Shown here: positions 1-7,886 of the stretch, piece by piece | Position numbering within the stretch: position 1 is the first letter of the stretch | How the letters are laid out: each line of letters begins with the position of its first letter | Assembly: GCA_029259185.1 (NCBI GenBank) | Contig: JAPDJF010000017.1 | Coordinates: 1 to 39,607, forward strand | Origin: Hadesarchaea archaeon | Lineage (GTDB): Archaea; Hadarchaeota; Hadarchaeia; Hadarchaeales; WYZ-LMO6 | DNA length: 39,607 bases | Reading direction: 5' to 3' | Notes under the pieces: model-generated | The model's database searches: none | What the model saw: only the letters and a program-made list of their open reading frames with translations | Told to the model about the DNA's origin: nothing | Program-made: the position numbers and the translations under genes

Positions 1-2
1 TT

Positions 3-122
3 CCCCCCGAATGGCGCCGGATGCAGCCAGCGGTGGAGCGGCTCGTAGCCGCGTCGAACCCGCTGGCAGAGGCGCAAAAAATCCCGTGTCAGACTGGTGT
101 ACAGTTTGATACGGAATTTTAG
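3..122 (+). CDS. Possible 3' end of an unrecognised CDS (partial)
   Basis: An open frame runs from the window edge to a TAG at 120-122, five bases before moaE. It would end in residues such as VERLVAASNPLAEAQ. The frame is GC-rich at third positions, unlike much of the window, and I recognise no family. It could be the tail of a real upstream gene or an accidental open frame; the window edge prevents a decision. Confidence 0.25.
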   Translation, partial: PPEWRRMQPAVERLVAASNPLAEAQKIPCQTGVQFDTEF

Positions 123-127
123 GATGG

Positions 128-562
128 ATGATCGTGCCTGATGTGGGTATCCACGCGAGGGGAGAAGTAGATCTACAGAGGCTCTTAAGGAAGATGAAGA
201 GGGAGGTCAAGGGGAAGGCCGGGGGAATAACGTGTTTTGTCGGTACGGTCAGAGGATCCACCAGAGGCGGGAAGAAAGTTAGATATCTTCACTACGAGGC
301 CGCAAGGAACGAAGCCATTGGTCAGCTGAGGGAGATAGCCTCCGATGCGGAGAGGAAAAAGGGGATACTACGGGTGATGATCCACCACATCGTTGACGAT
401 CTTAAACCGGGTGAGGACACGATATATCTTCTGATAGCCTCCGAGCACAGAGCAGAGGCTTTTTCAATCCTCCCCAAGCTTATGAACCGAATAAAAAAAG
501 AGGTTTTCATCTGGAAAAAGGAGGTATACGAGAGAGGGGCAAGATGGGTTGAGGATGATTAA
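128..562 (+). CDS. moaE: Molybdopterin synthase catalytic subunit MoaE
   Basis: This is the large subunit of molybdopterin synthase, which transfers sulfur from thiocarboxylated MoaD to precursor Z to make the dithiolene of molybdopterin or tungstopterin in the cytoplasm. The 144 residues match the family length. Visible family motifs are FVGTVR at residues 37-42, HYEA at 55-58, the HRAEAF block at 107-112 (catalytic-site His and Arg) and IWKKE at 128-132, which carries the active-site lysines. The ATG at 128 follows a purine-rich AGGATGG. The gene converges on the MBL hydrolase with a 4-bp overlap. No moaD or other Moco gene is in the window, so MoaD must lie elsewhere. The family assignment is firm. 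Confidence 0.93.
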   Translation: MIVPDVGIHARGEVDLQRLLRKMKREVKGKAGGITCFVGTVRGSTRGGKKVRYLHYEAARNEAIGQLREIASDAERKKGILRVMIHHIVDDLKPGEDTIYLLIASEHRAEAFSILPKLMNRIKKEVFIWKKEVYERGARWVEDD

Positions 563-1461
563 ATCCTCTTGAACCCACTCTCCGTGCATTCGATCTTTCC
601 CTGCATGATGAGTCGCTGGAGATGTTTCTCGATCATGATTCTTTCAGAAAGCTTGAAAAGCTTCTCCGGATGGGGAAATTTTCCGTAGATGATCGCTTGG
701 TTCACTATTTCGTCTAACCCTCGTTCTTCATTTAAGAGTTCCAAAAGCCTTCTCTCACGGTCGAAGATCTTGCGGGCAAACTCATCAAGTGCTTGGGATA
801 TCTCCTTTCTCCCACGTACTACCCCTCTGTGACTGGTCACTGCCACTTCGAGTTGAAGTTCCTTAATCCTCTCTATTGATCCCAAAAACTGGTCGATATC
901 GGAGTCGATACCCCCATACCATGGTCCAAAAGGGGTAAGATCCACATCCCCTATGAACGCCATTTTCTTCGAGGGAATGTAGAAGCAACAGTGTCCCGCG
1001 GAGTGACCGGGTGTGTGGATGACCTTTACCGTAAGTGAGCCGAGCTCGAATTCGCATCCATCCTCGAACTCGAAGTCGACCCTTGAGTCTCGGAGGCCGA
1101 AGATGTCCCTGAGGAATCCCCTCATTTCCTCCTCCGCATCGGTTCCCACAGAGCCGTAGATTTCTTCTAACTTCCTTACGGATCGGAGGAGAGGAGCATC
1201 AAGTTTATGACAGCATATCTCAGCATCTTCGAAAAGAGGATTGGACACGATGTGATCTTCATGACCGTGGGATATGAGGACAAGATCGATCCTCTTCTCC
1301 CTTATCAATTCCTCGATTGAGGTGGGACCTATTCCTGTGTCTATTAGAATCCTTTTGTCCCCCTCAAGTAGCATCGAGTTGGAGAACGGGTACCGCCCTT
1401 TGTTCTCACCCTCTAGGAAGAAAATGTGGTTAGAGAGTTTGAGATACTCGACCATCACCAT
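559..1461 (-). CDS. MBL-fold metallo-hydrolase
   Basis: A 300-residue metallo-beta-lactamase-fold hydrolase, probably binding two metal ions. The HxHxDH motif reads HGHEDH at residues 65-70 after the strand IDTGIG (40-45). Further metal ligands follow in HTPGHSAGH, in GDVDLTPFGPWYG and in the late SHRG. The C-terminal 80 residues look helical and resemble the winged-helix tail of LACTB2/glyoxalase II-like members. The substrate is unknown: glyoxalase II, RNase-like and lactonase roles all share this scaffold. Two in-frame ATGs, codons 1 and 3, could start it. It lies tail-to-tail with moaE, overlapping by 4 bp. Confidence 0.85.
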   Translation of the reverse strand: MVMVEYLKLSNHIFFLEGENKGRYPFSNSMLLEGDKRILIDTGIGPTSIEELIREKRIDLVLISHGHEDHIVSNPLFEDAEICCHKLDAPLLRSVRKLEEIYGSVGTDAEEEMRGFLRDIFGLRDSRVDFEFEDGCEFELGSLTVKVIHTPGHSAGHCCFYIPSKKMAFIGDVDLTPFGPWYGGIDSDIDQFLGSIERIKELQLEVAVTSHRGVVRGRKEISQALDEFARKIFDRERRLLELLNEERGLDEIVNQAIIYGKFPHPEKLFKLSERIMIEKHLQRLIMQGKIECTESGFKRI

Positions 1462-1537
1462 CTTCTCCTCCTTGAGATTTTAATCATTGCGGGCCACATC
1501 GGGCACTTAATCCCAAAATCCGAAGATCGTGATGCTT

Positions 1538-2611
1538 CTAACTTCTAGATTCCAGTCCGTGAAAAGGAAAAATCAGATTCTTGACTTCTTCTACGACATC
1601 TTTCACTCGCTGGGGGATTCCCTCGCAGGGACGGGGTTCGTCACAAAGGTCTTTAAATCTCTCAACAGGAACCTCATCGATTGTAGCGAACATTATCGTC
1701 CAACACCTACAGACATCTGGTGGGCTGTATCCTCCTCCTCCTAGGATGATGTACCTTCCCATGCAGAGTTCATGGGTCAGCTCATGCATTCTCATTGCCA
1801 TATGTTGGTAAGCGTTCGTTGTCAAGCCCAAGCCGACTAGGGGATCTCGGAAGTACCCATCCACTCCGAACTGATGGATCACGATTTCTGGTTTGTAAGC
1901 TTGGAGCAAAGGGGGCACGATTTCTTTAAAGGCGAAAAGGTACGCGTCGTCGGTGGTTCCCGCCGGGAGAGGGACGTTTACCGAATATCCTTTTCCTCCT
2001 TCCTCTCCAATCTCCTCCGGATATCCAGTGCCCGGGTAAATCCCCTCTCGATGAAAGGATATGGTAAGAATGGGCTCCCGGTAGAATGTTTCTTGGGTTC
2101 CATCTCCGTGGTGGCCATCCGTATCGATGATGGCTATCCGTCTGAGGTCATACTCGCGTTGGAGAAATCGAGCAGTTATCGCGACATCGTTAAAAACGCA
2201 AAATCCAGCTGCATGGTCTTGGGCGGCGTGGTGGAGTCCTCCCCCCGGATTGAAGGCATGAGCAAATTTGCGCCCCATCACGAGCTTAGCACAAGTCAGA
2301 GATCCCCCTACCCGTGCACACGAGCCTTCGTAAATCCCCTTGGTTGCCGGAGTATCCCCGTAGTCCAGATATCCCGTTCCCATTTCGCTCATACGTTTAA
2401 CGAAATCCACGTACCTCCCAGAGTGAACGAGGAGCAAGTCTTCTTCCGTTGCGGAATCGGGCTCAAAGAAGTTTGAGCACTTGTCAACGATTCCAAGTTT
2501 CTGAAGTTTCTCAAAGGTATATTTTTCCCTTTCCGGTCGAAATGGGTGGAGCGGACCGAAGTGATACTTCAGGTACTCTTCCTTGTAAACGAAAACTGTC
2601 CCCCCTGTCAT
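1538..2611 (-). CDS. Histone deacetylase-family (AcuC/HDAC-like) amidohydrolase
   Basis: A 357-residue arginase/deacetylase-fold enzyme expected to use one zinc ion to remove acetyl or similar acyl groups from lysine or small amines. Hallmarks are the general-base pair LHHA (H127, H128), AGFCVFNDVA and the metal motif DTDGHHGDG with D165 and H167. The third ligand lies in QFGVDGYFRDPLVG, and the glycine-rich GGGGYS loop follows. Length fits the bacterial/archaeal AcuC class. The substrate is not shown. Alba is encoded about 28 kb away and is a known deacetylation target in some archaea, where the enzyme is usually Sir2, so a link here is speculative. It is divergent from the M16 peptidase gene across an 81-bp promoter region. 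Confidence 0.88.
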   Translation of the reverse strand: MTGGTVFVYKEEYLKYHFGPLHPFRPEREKYTFEKLQKLGIVDKCSNFFEPDSATEEDLLLVHSGRYVDFVKRMSEMGTGYLDYGDTPATKGIYEGSCARVGGSLTCAKLVMGRKFAHAFNPGGGLHHAAQDHAAGFCVFNDVAITARFLQREYDLRRIAIIDTDGHHGDGTQETFYREPILTISFHREGIYPGTGYPEEIGEEGGKGYSVNVPLPAGTTDDAYLFAFKEIVPPLLQAYKPEIVIHQFGVDGYFRDPLVGLGLTTNAYQHMAMRMHELTHELCMGRYIILGGGGYSPPDVCRCWTIMFATIDEVPVERFKDLCDEPRPCEGIPQRVKDVVEEVKNLIFPFHGLESRS

Positions 2612-2647
2612 CTTAAAATACTTCTCGTCTCTCTTTTAATCCTAGGT

Positions 2648-2664
2648 GACTAAAGTCTTTAGTC
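2648..2664. promoter_or_regulatory. Perfect 8-bp inverted repeat between divergent genes
   Basis: GACTAAAG and CTTTAGTC are separated by one base, midway between the divergent HDAC-like gene (start 2611) and the M16 peptidase gene (start 2693). Position and symmetry suit a dimeric repressor or activator site. No regulator is encoded next to it. Confidence 0.4.
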
Positions 2665-2692
2665 CTCGAAAGCAGCATGGCGGGAGAGGGTA

Positions 2693-3880
2693 ATGGAGGC
2701 AGATTTCCATCGCATCGCGCTGGAAAACGGTTTGACGATCTTACTTGAGCGCAGAGAACTTCCACTCGTAACAACCCTTCTGGCCGTCAGGCTGGGAGCC
2801 GGGCACGAACCGGTGGAGGTGAAGGGAATAGCCCACTACCTCGAACACTGCGTTTTTCAGGGGACTAAAACTCGCTCTTCTAAGGAGCTCTCAGCAGCAG
2901 TAGAAAAACGGGGTGGAGTGCTTAACGGATTCACAGACGAAGAGATCACAGCCTTCTGGATCAAACTTTCCTCCAAGTACTTAGAGCTGAGCATAGATCT
3001 CCTTGGAGACATGCTCACCAATCCAGCATTTGAAGATCAGAAAATAGAGAAAGAAAAAAATGTGGTGCTGGAGGAGGTCAAGATGTATCATGACGATCCC
3101 CGCACGTATACCATCGGAAAGGTGAAATCTCTTCTCTATGAACCACCGTTCGGGATGGATATCGTTGGAACGGAAGAAACCGTAAAATCTATCTCCAAAT
3201 CATCCCTTCTTGAGTTCTTCGGGAGGTATAACAATCCGGTACTCTGCGTGGTGGGAAAAGCCGACCCGGAGGAGGTGGTGGAGTTCTCCAAACGTTTTCT
3301 GCATGTAAAGCCCGCACCGAAACCCGAGCTTAGGGTGAAGAAAACGAGAGGAGAAAAGGTGGAGAGGAGGGAAAAACTCAAACAGGCGCATATCGCGCTT
3401 GCTTTTTATATCCCTACCCTTCGGGAGAGGGAGAGGTACGCCCTCCAGTCGTTTAATGCGATCTTGGCTGGAGGTGCCTCTTCTAGGCTCTTTCAAGAAA
3501 TAAGGGACAAGCGGGGACTCGCATATGAGGTCTCGGTTCATCCGGAGGTAGGGTTGAGTTATGGATACGACGTCTTCTACGTGGGGACGGATCCGAAGTA
3601 CGTAAAGGAGGTGAAGGAGCTAATGCTTAAAGAGATCAAAGCCGTACGGAACCTCGACCGAGATGAGTTTGAGGAATCTAAGGAACAGCTGATCGGTCAC
3701 TACCGTCTGATGCAGGAAAATAGTTATCAGGTTGCTCTGGCTCTCTTGCGAGAAGAGTTGGCCGGATCGGCGGAGGAGTTTTACGAGTATGAGAAAAGGA
3801 TCTCCGAGCTGAAGCTCAAAGAGGTTCGGAAGCTCGGGGAGCTGAGGGGGTACTCTTGTTTTACTCTGCTTCCCAAATGA
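2693..3880 (+). CDS. M16-family zinc peptidase (insulinase/processing-peptidase-like)
   Basis: A 395-residue peptidase of the pitrilysin/M16 family. The inverted zinc motif HxxEH reads HYLEH at residues 48-52, and the distal glutamate lies in the following EKNVVLEEVKMYHDDP helix. The second half carries the inactive-domain hallmark GGASSRLFQEIRDKRGLAYEVS. Length matches single-chain M16B proteins, which form a clamshell dimer and degrade peptides in the cytoplasm. The ATG at 2693 follows GAGAGGGTA. It is followed 28 bp later by a small membrane protein gene on the same strand. Confidence 0.9.
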   Translation: MEADFHRIALENGLTILLERRELPLVTTLLAVRLGAGHEPVEVKGIAHYLEHCVFQGTKTRSSKELSAAVEKRGGVLNGFTDEEITAFWIKLSSKYLELSIDLLGDMLTNPAFEDQKIEKEKNVVLEEVKMYHDDPRTYTIGKVKSLLYEPPFGMDIVGTEETVKSISKSSLLEFFGRYNNPVLCVVGKADPEEVVEFSKRFLHVKPAPKPELRVKKTRGEKVERREKLKQAHIALAFYIPTLRERERYALQSFNAILAGGASSRLFQEIRDKRGLAYEVSVHPEVGLSYGYDVFYVGTDPKYVKEVKELMLKEIKAVRNLDRDEFEESKEQLIGHYRLMQENSYQVALALLREELAGSAEEFYEYEKRISELKLKEVRKLGELRGYSCFTLLPK

Positions 3881-3908
3881 AGCCCCCTCAGGAAAGAGTG
3901 GGGATCGA

Positions 3909-4448
3909 ATGTTGAAGCTTCTGGGAGTCTTTCTGTCCACTTGGGTGTTCAGTCCGGTGGGGGGAACGGCCTATGCGGTAGCTCAAGGTTTTTCCTCGAT
4001 TCAAACGGTTGCCCTCATCGCAGCGATGAATGCGATAATCGTGGTACTGTGGTTCGGAATAGTAGGATTTTTCGCTCGGAGACTCGAGCGGGTCTTGATG
4101 CGAAGAAGGACAGTGCACGTGCCAATCGTTAAGCGAAGAAAGGTGGGACACCTAACGATAGCAGAAGTGGGTTTTATAGCTTTTGTAGCGGGGTCGGTTT
4201 GGGCCGTGATAATAACGTACATGACGAACGTGAATAAGCTGGTGGCTTGGGCCGTGATAACTCCTTGTACGGTGGGGAGTGGATTGCTTTGGACATTGGG
4301 TTCGCTTGGGGTGATCCCCTTTCTTCCATCCCCTTGGTGGCTTTATCTGATGGCGGTGGGCGCTACGGCCTTGTCGGTAGGGAGTAGGGTATATCGGAAT
4401 TTCGATAAAATCCGAGAAGTTATTAGAAAGATCCGTGAGAAATCTTGA
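3909..4448 (+). CDS. Small multi-pass membrane protein, unknown function
   Basis: A 179-residue protein that I do not recognise. Four or five hydrophobic segments are visible: residues about 3-25, 33-55, 85-105, 112-135 and 140-158. A basic loop (about 57-82, rich in Arg and Lys) sits between the second and third, and the C-terminal tail is basic and amphipathic. It has no catalytic motif. It sits 28 bp after the M16 peptidase on the same strand, so the two are probably co-transcribed. Confidence 0.7.
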   Translation: MLKLLGVFLSTWVFSPVGGTAYAVAQGFSSIQTVALIAAMNAIIVVLWFGIVGFFARRLERVLMRRRTVHVPIVKRRKVGHLTIAEVGFIAFVAGSVWAVIITYMTNVNKLVAWAVITPCTVGSGLLWTLGSLGVIPFLPSPWWLYLMAVGATALSVGSRVYRNFDKIREVIRKIREKS

Positions 4449-4555
4449 GTTCAATGAAGACCTTCGGCTGAATCTTACACCTGTGGTGGTCTCTCGTGAG
4501 GATAAACCCTTCGCTTCTCGCTTTCCATTTTTACCTCCACAAACAATTTTCTAAT

Positions 4556-4651
4556 GGGCCGGTGGTCCAGTCGGGACAAGACACAGGCCTCCGGTTTCCT
4601 AGGAATGGAAGGGGAGAGCCTGTAACACGGGTTCGAATCCCGTCCGGCCCG
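4556..4651 (+). tRNA. tRNA-Arg(CCG) with a 22-nt intron at 37/38
   Basis: Acceptor stem 4556-4562 pairs with 4644-4650, discriminator G is 4651, and the T arm is 4634-4643 with loop TTCGAAT. Anticodon stem CAGGC (4584-4588) pairs with GCCTG (4618-4622). The intron is 4595-4616. Its BHB has central helix CUCC/GGGG (one G-U pair), 3-nt bulges GGU and AGA, and inner helix UUCC/GGAA. Splicing leaves loop CUCCGGA, that is anticodon CCG at 4591-4593. CCA is not fully encoded, since GCC is followed by TTTTT, a likely terminator at 4654-4658. Confidence 0.9.
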
Positions 4652-4780
4652 CCTTTTTGAACATCAGAAGGAGTTCGAGCTTCAACCGGGCCCCACGGAC
4701 TGCCAACAGAACTAGGGCACTGAAGGGAAGACGACGGGCGGGGGAGAGATATATACGAGTGTTCGGAGTAGCAACATGGG

Positions 4781-4924
4781 ATGGGATCTTTGAAAGAGAA
4801 ACGAAGAGGAAGAAAAAGGTGCCGATGGGGGCTGAGGGGGCGCTACACCGTGCTCTGCCCGGTGTGCTGGTTCTGCAGCGATAAAGAAAAATGCAGGGGG
4901 AGAGCCCATAGTCGAATCCTATGA
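4781..4924 (+). CDS. Possible small cysteine-rich protein (47 aa)
   Basis: A short frame starts at the second of two ATGs (4781) and ends at TGA 4922-4924. It encodes a very basic N-terminus followed by CPVCWFCSDKEKC, a CxxCxxCx5C cluster that could bind zinc or iron-sulfur. No Shine-Dalgarno is evident. It overlaps the start of a decayed Mth938-domain gene, so it may be functional or part of the same decaying region. I know no matching family. Confidence 0.3.
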   Translation: MGSLKEKRRGRKRCRWGLRGRYTVLCPVCWFCSDKEKCRGRAHSRIL

Positions 4925-5150
4925 TTTCGGTAGAGCGGTCATCAAGAGGAGAACCTATACCTCCGATCAAGTTAAGAATGGCTGGCGGCGCAAGGAGGAC
5001 CGCCAAGACTTGAAGAAACCGTGAAGGCCAAACCCGAAATTCTGATTGTAGGTACCGGTTATTCGGACTCGTAGAGATCCCGAGCAAAACAGCCGATTTC
5101 ATCCGATCGAAGGGTATCGAGTCTTGGCCGAACCTACCCGAGAGGCTTAG
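4908..5150 (+). pseudogene. Decayed Mth938-domain (DUF498) gene
   Basis: Pieces of one small conserved protein appear in order but in different frames. Residues VESYDFGRAVIKRRTYTSD lead to NGWRRKEDRQDL, then a TGA. KAKPEILIVGTGYS follows in another frame, then GLVEIPSKTADFIRSKG in a third, then YRVLAEPTREA in a fourth step before a stop. These match the Mth938-domain layout: a FGR strand, a WWRKEGH-like segment, AKPEVLVIGTGYSG, and a GI-V-EPT-EA motif. The codon before VESYDFG is ATA, where ATG would be expected. Several frameshifts plus a lost start make sequencing error alone unlikely. Confidence 0.7.
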
Positions 5151-5162
5151 GTACAGGAAGGG

Positions 5163-5170
5163 TTTTATAT
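5163..5170 (+). promoter_or_regulatory. TATA box of the metalloprotease gene
   Basis: TTTTATAT is centred about 26 bp upstream of the ATG at 5193. The earlier in-frame ATG at 5169 lies inside this element, so 5193 is the better start and the transcript is probably leaderless. Confidence 0.6.
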
Positions 5171-5192
5171 GCCAAACTGCAGTCCCTTTCAG

Positions 5193-6065
5193 ATGAGAAG
5201 GCTTAGCAGGCCATTATTGCTTGGGATTGTAGTACTTACCCTCTCTTTGATCCTAGCAATGCCTCCATCCGTGGGTGTCGGTGGAGACGCTGGGGCGCTC
5301 ATTCCAGATGAATGGTTTGGAGAGCTTAGGGTGATCAATCCCTACGGGAAGCTTACCCAGCTCGTGTTCATAAGCTACGAGTCTGAATCTGCTCAGACAT
5401 CTGGGTCAGTAGAGATAGGTGATCCAGATGGAGATGGCGCCCTAGATGCTTATGAGCTTTTGGGCCTCTGGTGGAATCTGGACAAGCATCCAGATGGGGT
5501 TCCTTACACGGTCAATCCCTTGGGAGGGCTTTGGTATGGATTATCCACAAAAGCTGTGGTAACCGAAATCAAAGCGGCTCTCGAGAACTGGGACCTAGCC
5601 GTCGATTATGAAAACTATGAGAGCTACAAGACTATCTACCGCGTGGAGCTCTATGGTGATGAGGTAGCGGTCGATTACTTAGCTAGGGCGAGCACGCGGT
5701 ACCCAGATTATAAGAACGTAATAACTTGGGATCGATTAAGACCTGGAATAGTAGCGGTGGCGTCTATATGGTACGTGAGTGAGACGGGGGAGGTGGTTGA
5801 TGCCGATATCGTGCTGAACTACTTGTACAGGTGGGGAATAGACCCTGACGATGAGGGTGGCGCGGAGCTGTCCCACGCTTTTGACATTCAAAACGTTGTG
5901 ACCCACGAGGCGGGGCACTGGACCGGGCTTGCCGATCTGTACAATGAGAAATATTCAGAGATGACGATGTATGGGTACACGGAGTATGGGGAAGTGAAGA
6001 AAATTTCCTTGGAACCGGGAGACATAGCTGGGGCCCAAAAGGTATACGAGGGTTGGAGGAAATAG
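5193..6065 (+). CDS. Secreted matrixin-like zinc metalloprotease
   Basis: With the ATG at 5193 the product is 290 residues and begins MRRLSRPLLLGIVVLTLSL, a classic signal peptide (basic n-region, about 20 hydrophobic residues). Near the C-terminus is the metzincin zinc motif HEAGHWTGLADLY (HExxHxxGxxD), followed by MTMYGY, a plausible Met-turn. An acidic segment GDPDGDGALDAYE early in the mature protein resembles an EF-hand-like calcium loop. It should act outside the cell or at the cell surface on proteins or peptides. Substrate and family subdivision (M10-like or an unassigned archaeal group) are not settled. No partner gene is adjacent. Confidence 0.8.
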   Translation: MRRLSRPLLLGIVVLTLSLILAMPPSVGVGGDAGALIPDEWFGELRVINPYGKLTQLVFISYESESAQTSGSVEIGDPDGDGALDAYELLGLWWNLDKHPDGVPYTVNPLGGLWYGLSTKAVVTEIKAALENWDLAVDYENYESYKTIYRVELYGDEVAVDYLARASTRYPDYKNVITWDRLRPGIVAVASIWYVSETGEVVDADIVLNYLYRWGIDPDDEGGAELSHAFDIQNVVTHEAGHWTGLADLYNEKYSEMTMYGYTEYGEVKKISLEPGDIAGAQKVYEGWRK

Positions 6066-6097
6066 GCCTCACTTGTATTACGAAAACCTGCTCAGTG

Positions 6098-6300
6098 TTA
6101 ATCGTCAAATGTTGAAATCGTCGACATTCTAAGAACTTCGTAAGTTCTTGGGGCGTGTCGGGGCTCTACCCCGTTCGCTTTGCGATCTCCGCGACGGGCC
6201 ACCCTCCGGAGTGGGCAGTTTCGCCATGCCATGTAAATGTTGACGCCTACCGTGTCCACTGGGTATTTGTAGGCCCCCCTGATTTCCTTTCGAACTCGTC
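6098..6300 (-). pseudogene. Possible remnant of a TnpB/OrfB C-terminus
   Basis: A minus-strand frame without its own start ends at TAA (6098-6100) and contains YKYPVDTVGVNIYMAWRN. This is reminiscent of the D-xVGxxNI segment after the zinc ribbon in IS605 OrfB/TnpB proteins, followed by a basic tail. Upstream (above about 6300) the frame loses protein-like character. The adjacent GC-rich hairpins would fit a transposon right end. The match is short, so confidence is low. Confidence 0.25.
6131..6149. repeat. Perfect inverted repeat (hairpin)
   Basis: AAGAACTT and AAGTTCTT flank CGT, giving an 8-bp stem with a 3-nt loop. It lies 66 bp after the metalloprotease stop and could be a terminator or the end of a decayed mobile element. 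Confidence 0.5.
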
Positions 6301-6511
6301 TTGGAGATGAGGGAATGGAAGAGGCGATCGAGGCGATAGTAAAATTTTCATAATCGATGCGGAGAGGTACGTAAGGTCAGAACGGGAGAGACCGTAGAAT
6401 AGCTGACGATTACAAATCGTAACCGTTGAAAGATGTTCGGTAATTCATCGATGGTGTTTTTGGAGGTAGGAGTTTAATTTTATACTCGATTCTTCTAAAT
6501 TCTTAGACCGG

Positions 6512-7330
6512 GTGTCCTCAGATCGAAGGAGTGAGAGATTGTTTCAGAGAGGAACTGGAGTCGGAAAAGTAATACTCGGGCTTGGAACCTCTTTCATCTT
6601 AGGTCTGCTTGTCGGGGCGGGGGTGTTTAGCCACCTTCTTCATCTTGAGGGAGCGGGTGGAAGGATTTGGTCAGTGGAGAACGTACGTGAGACATCGGTC
6701 CCCATAGCAGCAGTACGTTCAGATGGGGCTGGAATGATTTGTCAGCTCACGGTGAGGATATTCCCGGGTGAGGGGCGGGTTTTGGTCGATACGAGTCCAC
6801 TGGTTGGATTTGATTTCCAGTATGCAAATATCACGGCTTTAAAGGTGGCATGTGACATCACAGGAATTGCACGGGATGAGGATGGGGAGGGAATAAAGGG
6901 AGCAGACGTGCTATTCATCGTATGCACACCGACTGGGGAGAGGGTGGAAGTGCAGGCGATAGATGGACCGAGTGCTGGGGCGATAACCGCGATTGCTCTC
7001 ATCGCTGCGATCGAAAACAGGAAAGTCCGGAGGGATGTGGTTCTTACGGGGACGATTCAGGAGGATGGCACGATAGGTCCGGTCGGCGGGATATTGAGCA
7101 AGGCTCAGGCTGCAGAAGAAATCGGAGCGGGCCTTTTCTTGGTTCCCCCCGGACAGAGTAAGGTGGTTACCTACAGACAGGTGACCTATCAGCCATTCCC
7201 AGGGTTTCAGTGGGTCACTTGGGAACCAGTGGTGGTGGATCTTAACGAGTATGCGGAAAATCACGGATGGGCCATCCGCATCGAGGAAGTTTCCAACATC
7301 GAAGAAGTCATGGAGAAAATATTGGAATAA
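6512..7330 (+). CDS. Membrane-anchored Lon-type (S16) Ser-Lys protease
   Basis: A 272-residue protein with a basic N-terminus, one transmembrane helix (about 18-40) and a Lon proteolytic domain facing outward or in a membrane-proximal position. The catalytic serine is S154 in DGPSAG. The catalytic lysine is K197 in GGILSK, 43 residues later, the spacing seen in Lon. TGTIQEDGTIGPVGG between them is also family-typical. There is no AAA+ ATPase domain, unlike true LonA/LonB, so it is an ATP-independent stand-alone S16 domain, a type known in archaea. The start is GTG at 6512, with a TATA-like element about 31 bp upstream. The substrate is unknown. Confidence 0.85.
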   Translation: MSSDRRSERLFQRGTGVGKVILGLGTSFILGLLVGAGVFSHLLHLEGAGGRIWSVENVRETSVPIAAVRSDGAGMICQLTVRIFPGEGRVLVDTSPLVGFDFQYANITALKVACDITGIARDEDGEGIKGADVLFIVCTPTGERVEVQAIDGPSAGAITAIALIAAIENRKVRRDVVLTGTIQEDGTIGPVGGILSKAQAAEEIGAGLFLVPPGQSKVVTYRQVTYQPFPGFQWVTWEPVVVDLNEYAENHGWAIRIEEVSNIEEVMEKILE

Positions 7331-7376
7331 CCCGCCAGATTGGGCTCAAATGGGTTCCCATGTCAGAGATCCAATG

Positions 7377-7886
7377 CTATCCCTTTCTCTGCCTCCACAA
7401 GGACTTGAAGTTCCTAACAATGCTTTCAGTCAAGTCGGGTGGGAGAGGATTCCTCCCGATCCCGAATTCGTCCAAATAGTATATCTTATTCCCTTTAATC
7501 CCGAAATTCGGCATTTTTACATCGAGTACATATCCCTTTTCTGCAGCTTCTCCTATGAGCTTTATTACCCCCCTCATCTTTGAAACGGAGAAGTAGTTCA
7601 GGGGTTTGATGTATTCGTGGAAAGAGATGAGCACCGGGTACAACTTTTTCCCCCTATTCACGCTTCCTATTACCGTGCCGTAATACTCGGGGAGGAAGGG
7701 GAGCTCCTCCCTCAGTCCCCTGATGCGTGAATCGGTCTGGGCAGCCCTTCTCCGGAGTTCCTCCAGAGAGTGTTTGTTACTTTCCACTTTAAGCACGAGT
7801 CTTCCCTTTTTGAACACGTACCTGAAAAGCCCTTTGCCTATGAGTTTTGGTTTTCCCTTCACACAAGCTATCTCTAAAACACTCAA
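7377..7886 (-). CDS. Divergent kinase-like protein (possible pseudokinase)
   Basis: A 169-residue protein resembling a shortened lipopolysaccharide-kinase/RIO-type protein kinase fold. IGKGLFRYVFKKGRLVLKVE (about 16-35) looks like a glycine-rich loop leading to the strand with the ATP-binding lysine. YVLDVKMPNFGIK near residue 120 stands where HxDxxxxN is expected. YYLDEFGIG then stands where DFG is expected. The catalytic-loop His is absent and the length is well below a full kinase (about 250 residues). Its start overlaps the upstream Fe-S protein gene by 4 bp, so the two are translationally coupled. Kinase activity is uncertain; the fold call is inference from motif order. Confidence 0.6.
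   Translation of the reverse strand: MSVLEIACVKGKPKLIGKGLFRYVFKKGRLVLKVESNKHSLEELRRRAAQTDSRIRGLREELPFLPEYYGTVIGSVNRGKKLYPVLISFHEYIKPLNYFSVSKMRGVIKLIGEAAEKGYVLDVKMPNFGIKGNKIYYLDEFGIGRNPLPPDLTESIVRNFKSLWRQRKG

Larger units (their letters stand above)
6066..6511. other. Mostly non-coding stretch with hairpins
   Basis: No convincing intact gene. It holds a perfect 8-bp hairpin (6131-6149), a CGGGG/CCCCG hairpin (6159-6173) and GCCTAC/GTAGGC arms (6245-6250 and 6269-6274). It also has a minus-strand frame resembling a TnpB C-terminus and, at its right end, a TATA-like TTTTATA at 6478-6484. The latter lies about 31 bp before the GTG of the next gene. Confidence 0.5.

Noticed and set aside
1874..2476. 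200-aa plus-strand ORF inside the HDAC-like gene
   Set aside because: Antisense shadow of a clearly conserved gene.
4599..5102. 167-aa minus-strand ORF across tRNA-Arg
   Set aside because: It runs antisense through the tRNA and the Mth938 remnants and has no protein-like motif.
6245..6274. GCCTAC/GTAGGC arms as another copy of the HTH operator
   Set aside because: The 18-nt spacing does not match the 7-nt spacing of the 30.8-kb palindromes and there is only one copy; probably coincidence.
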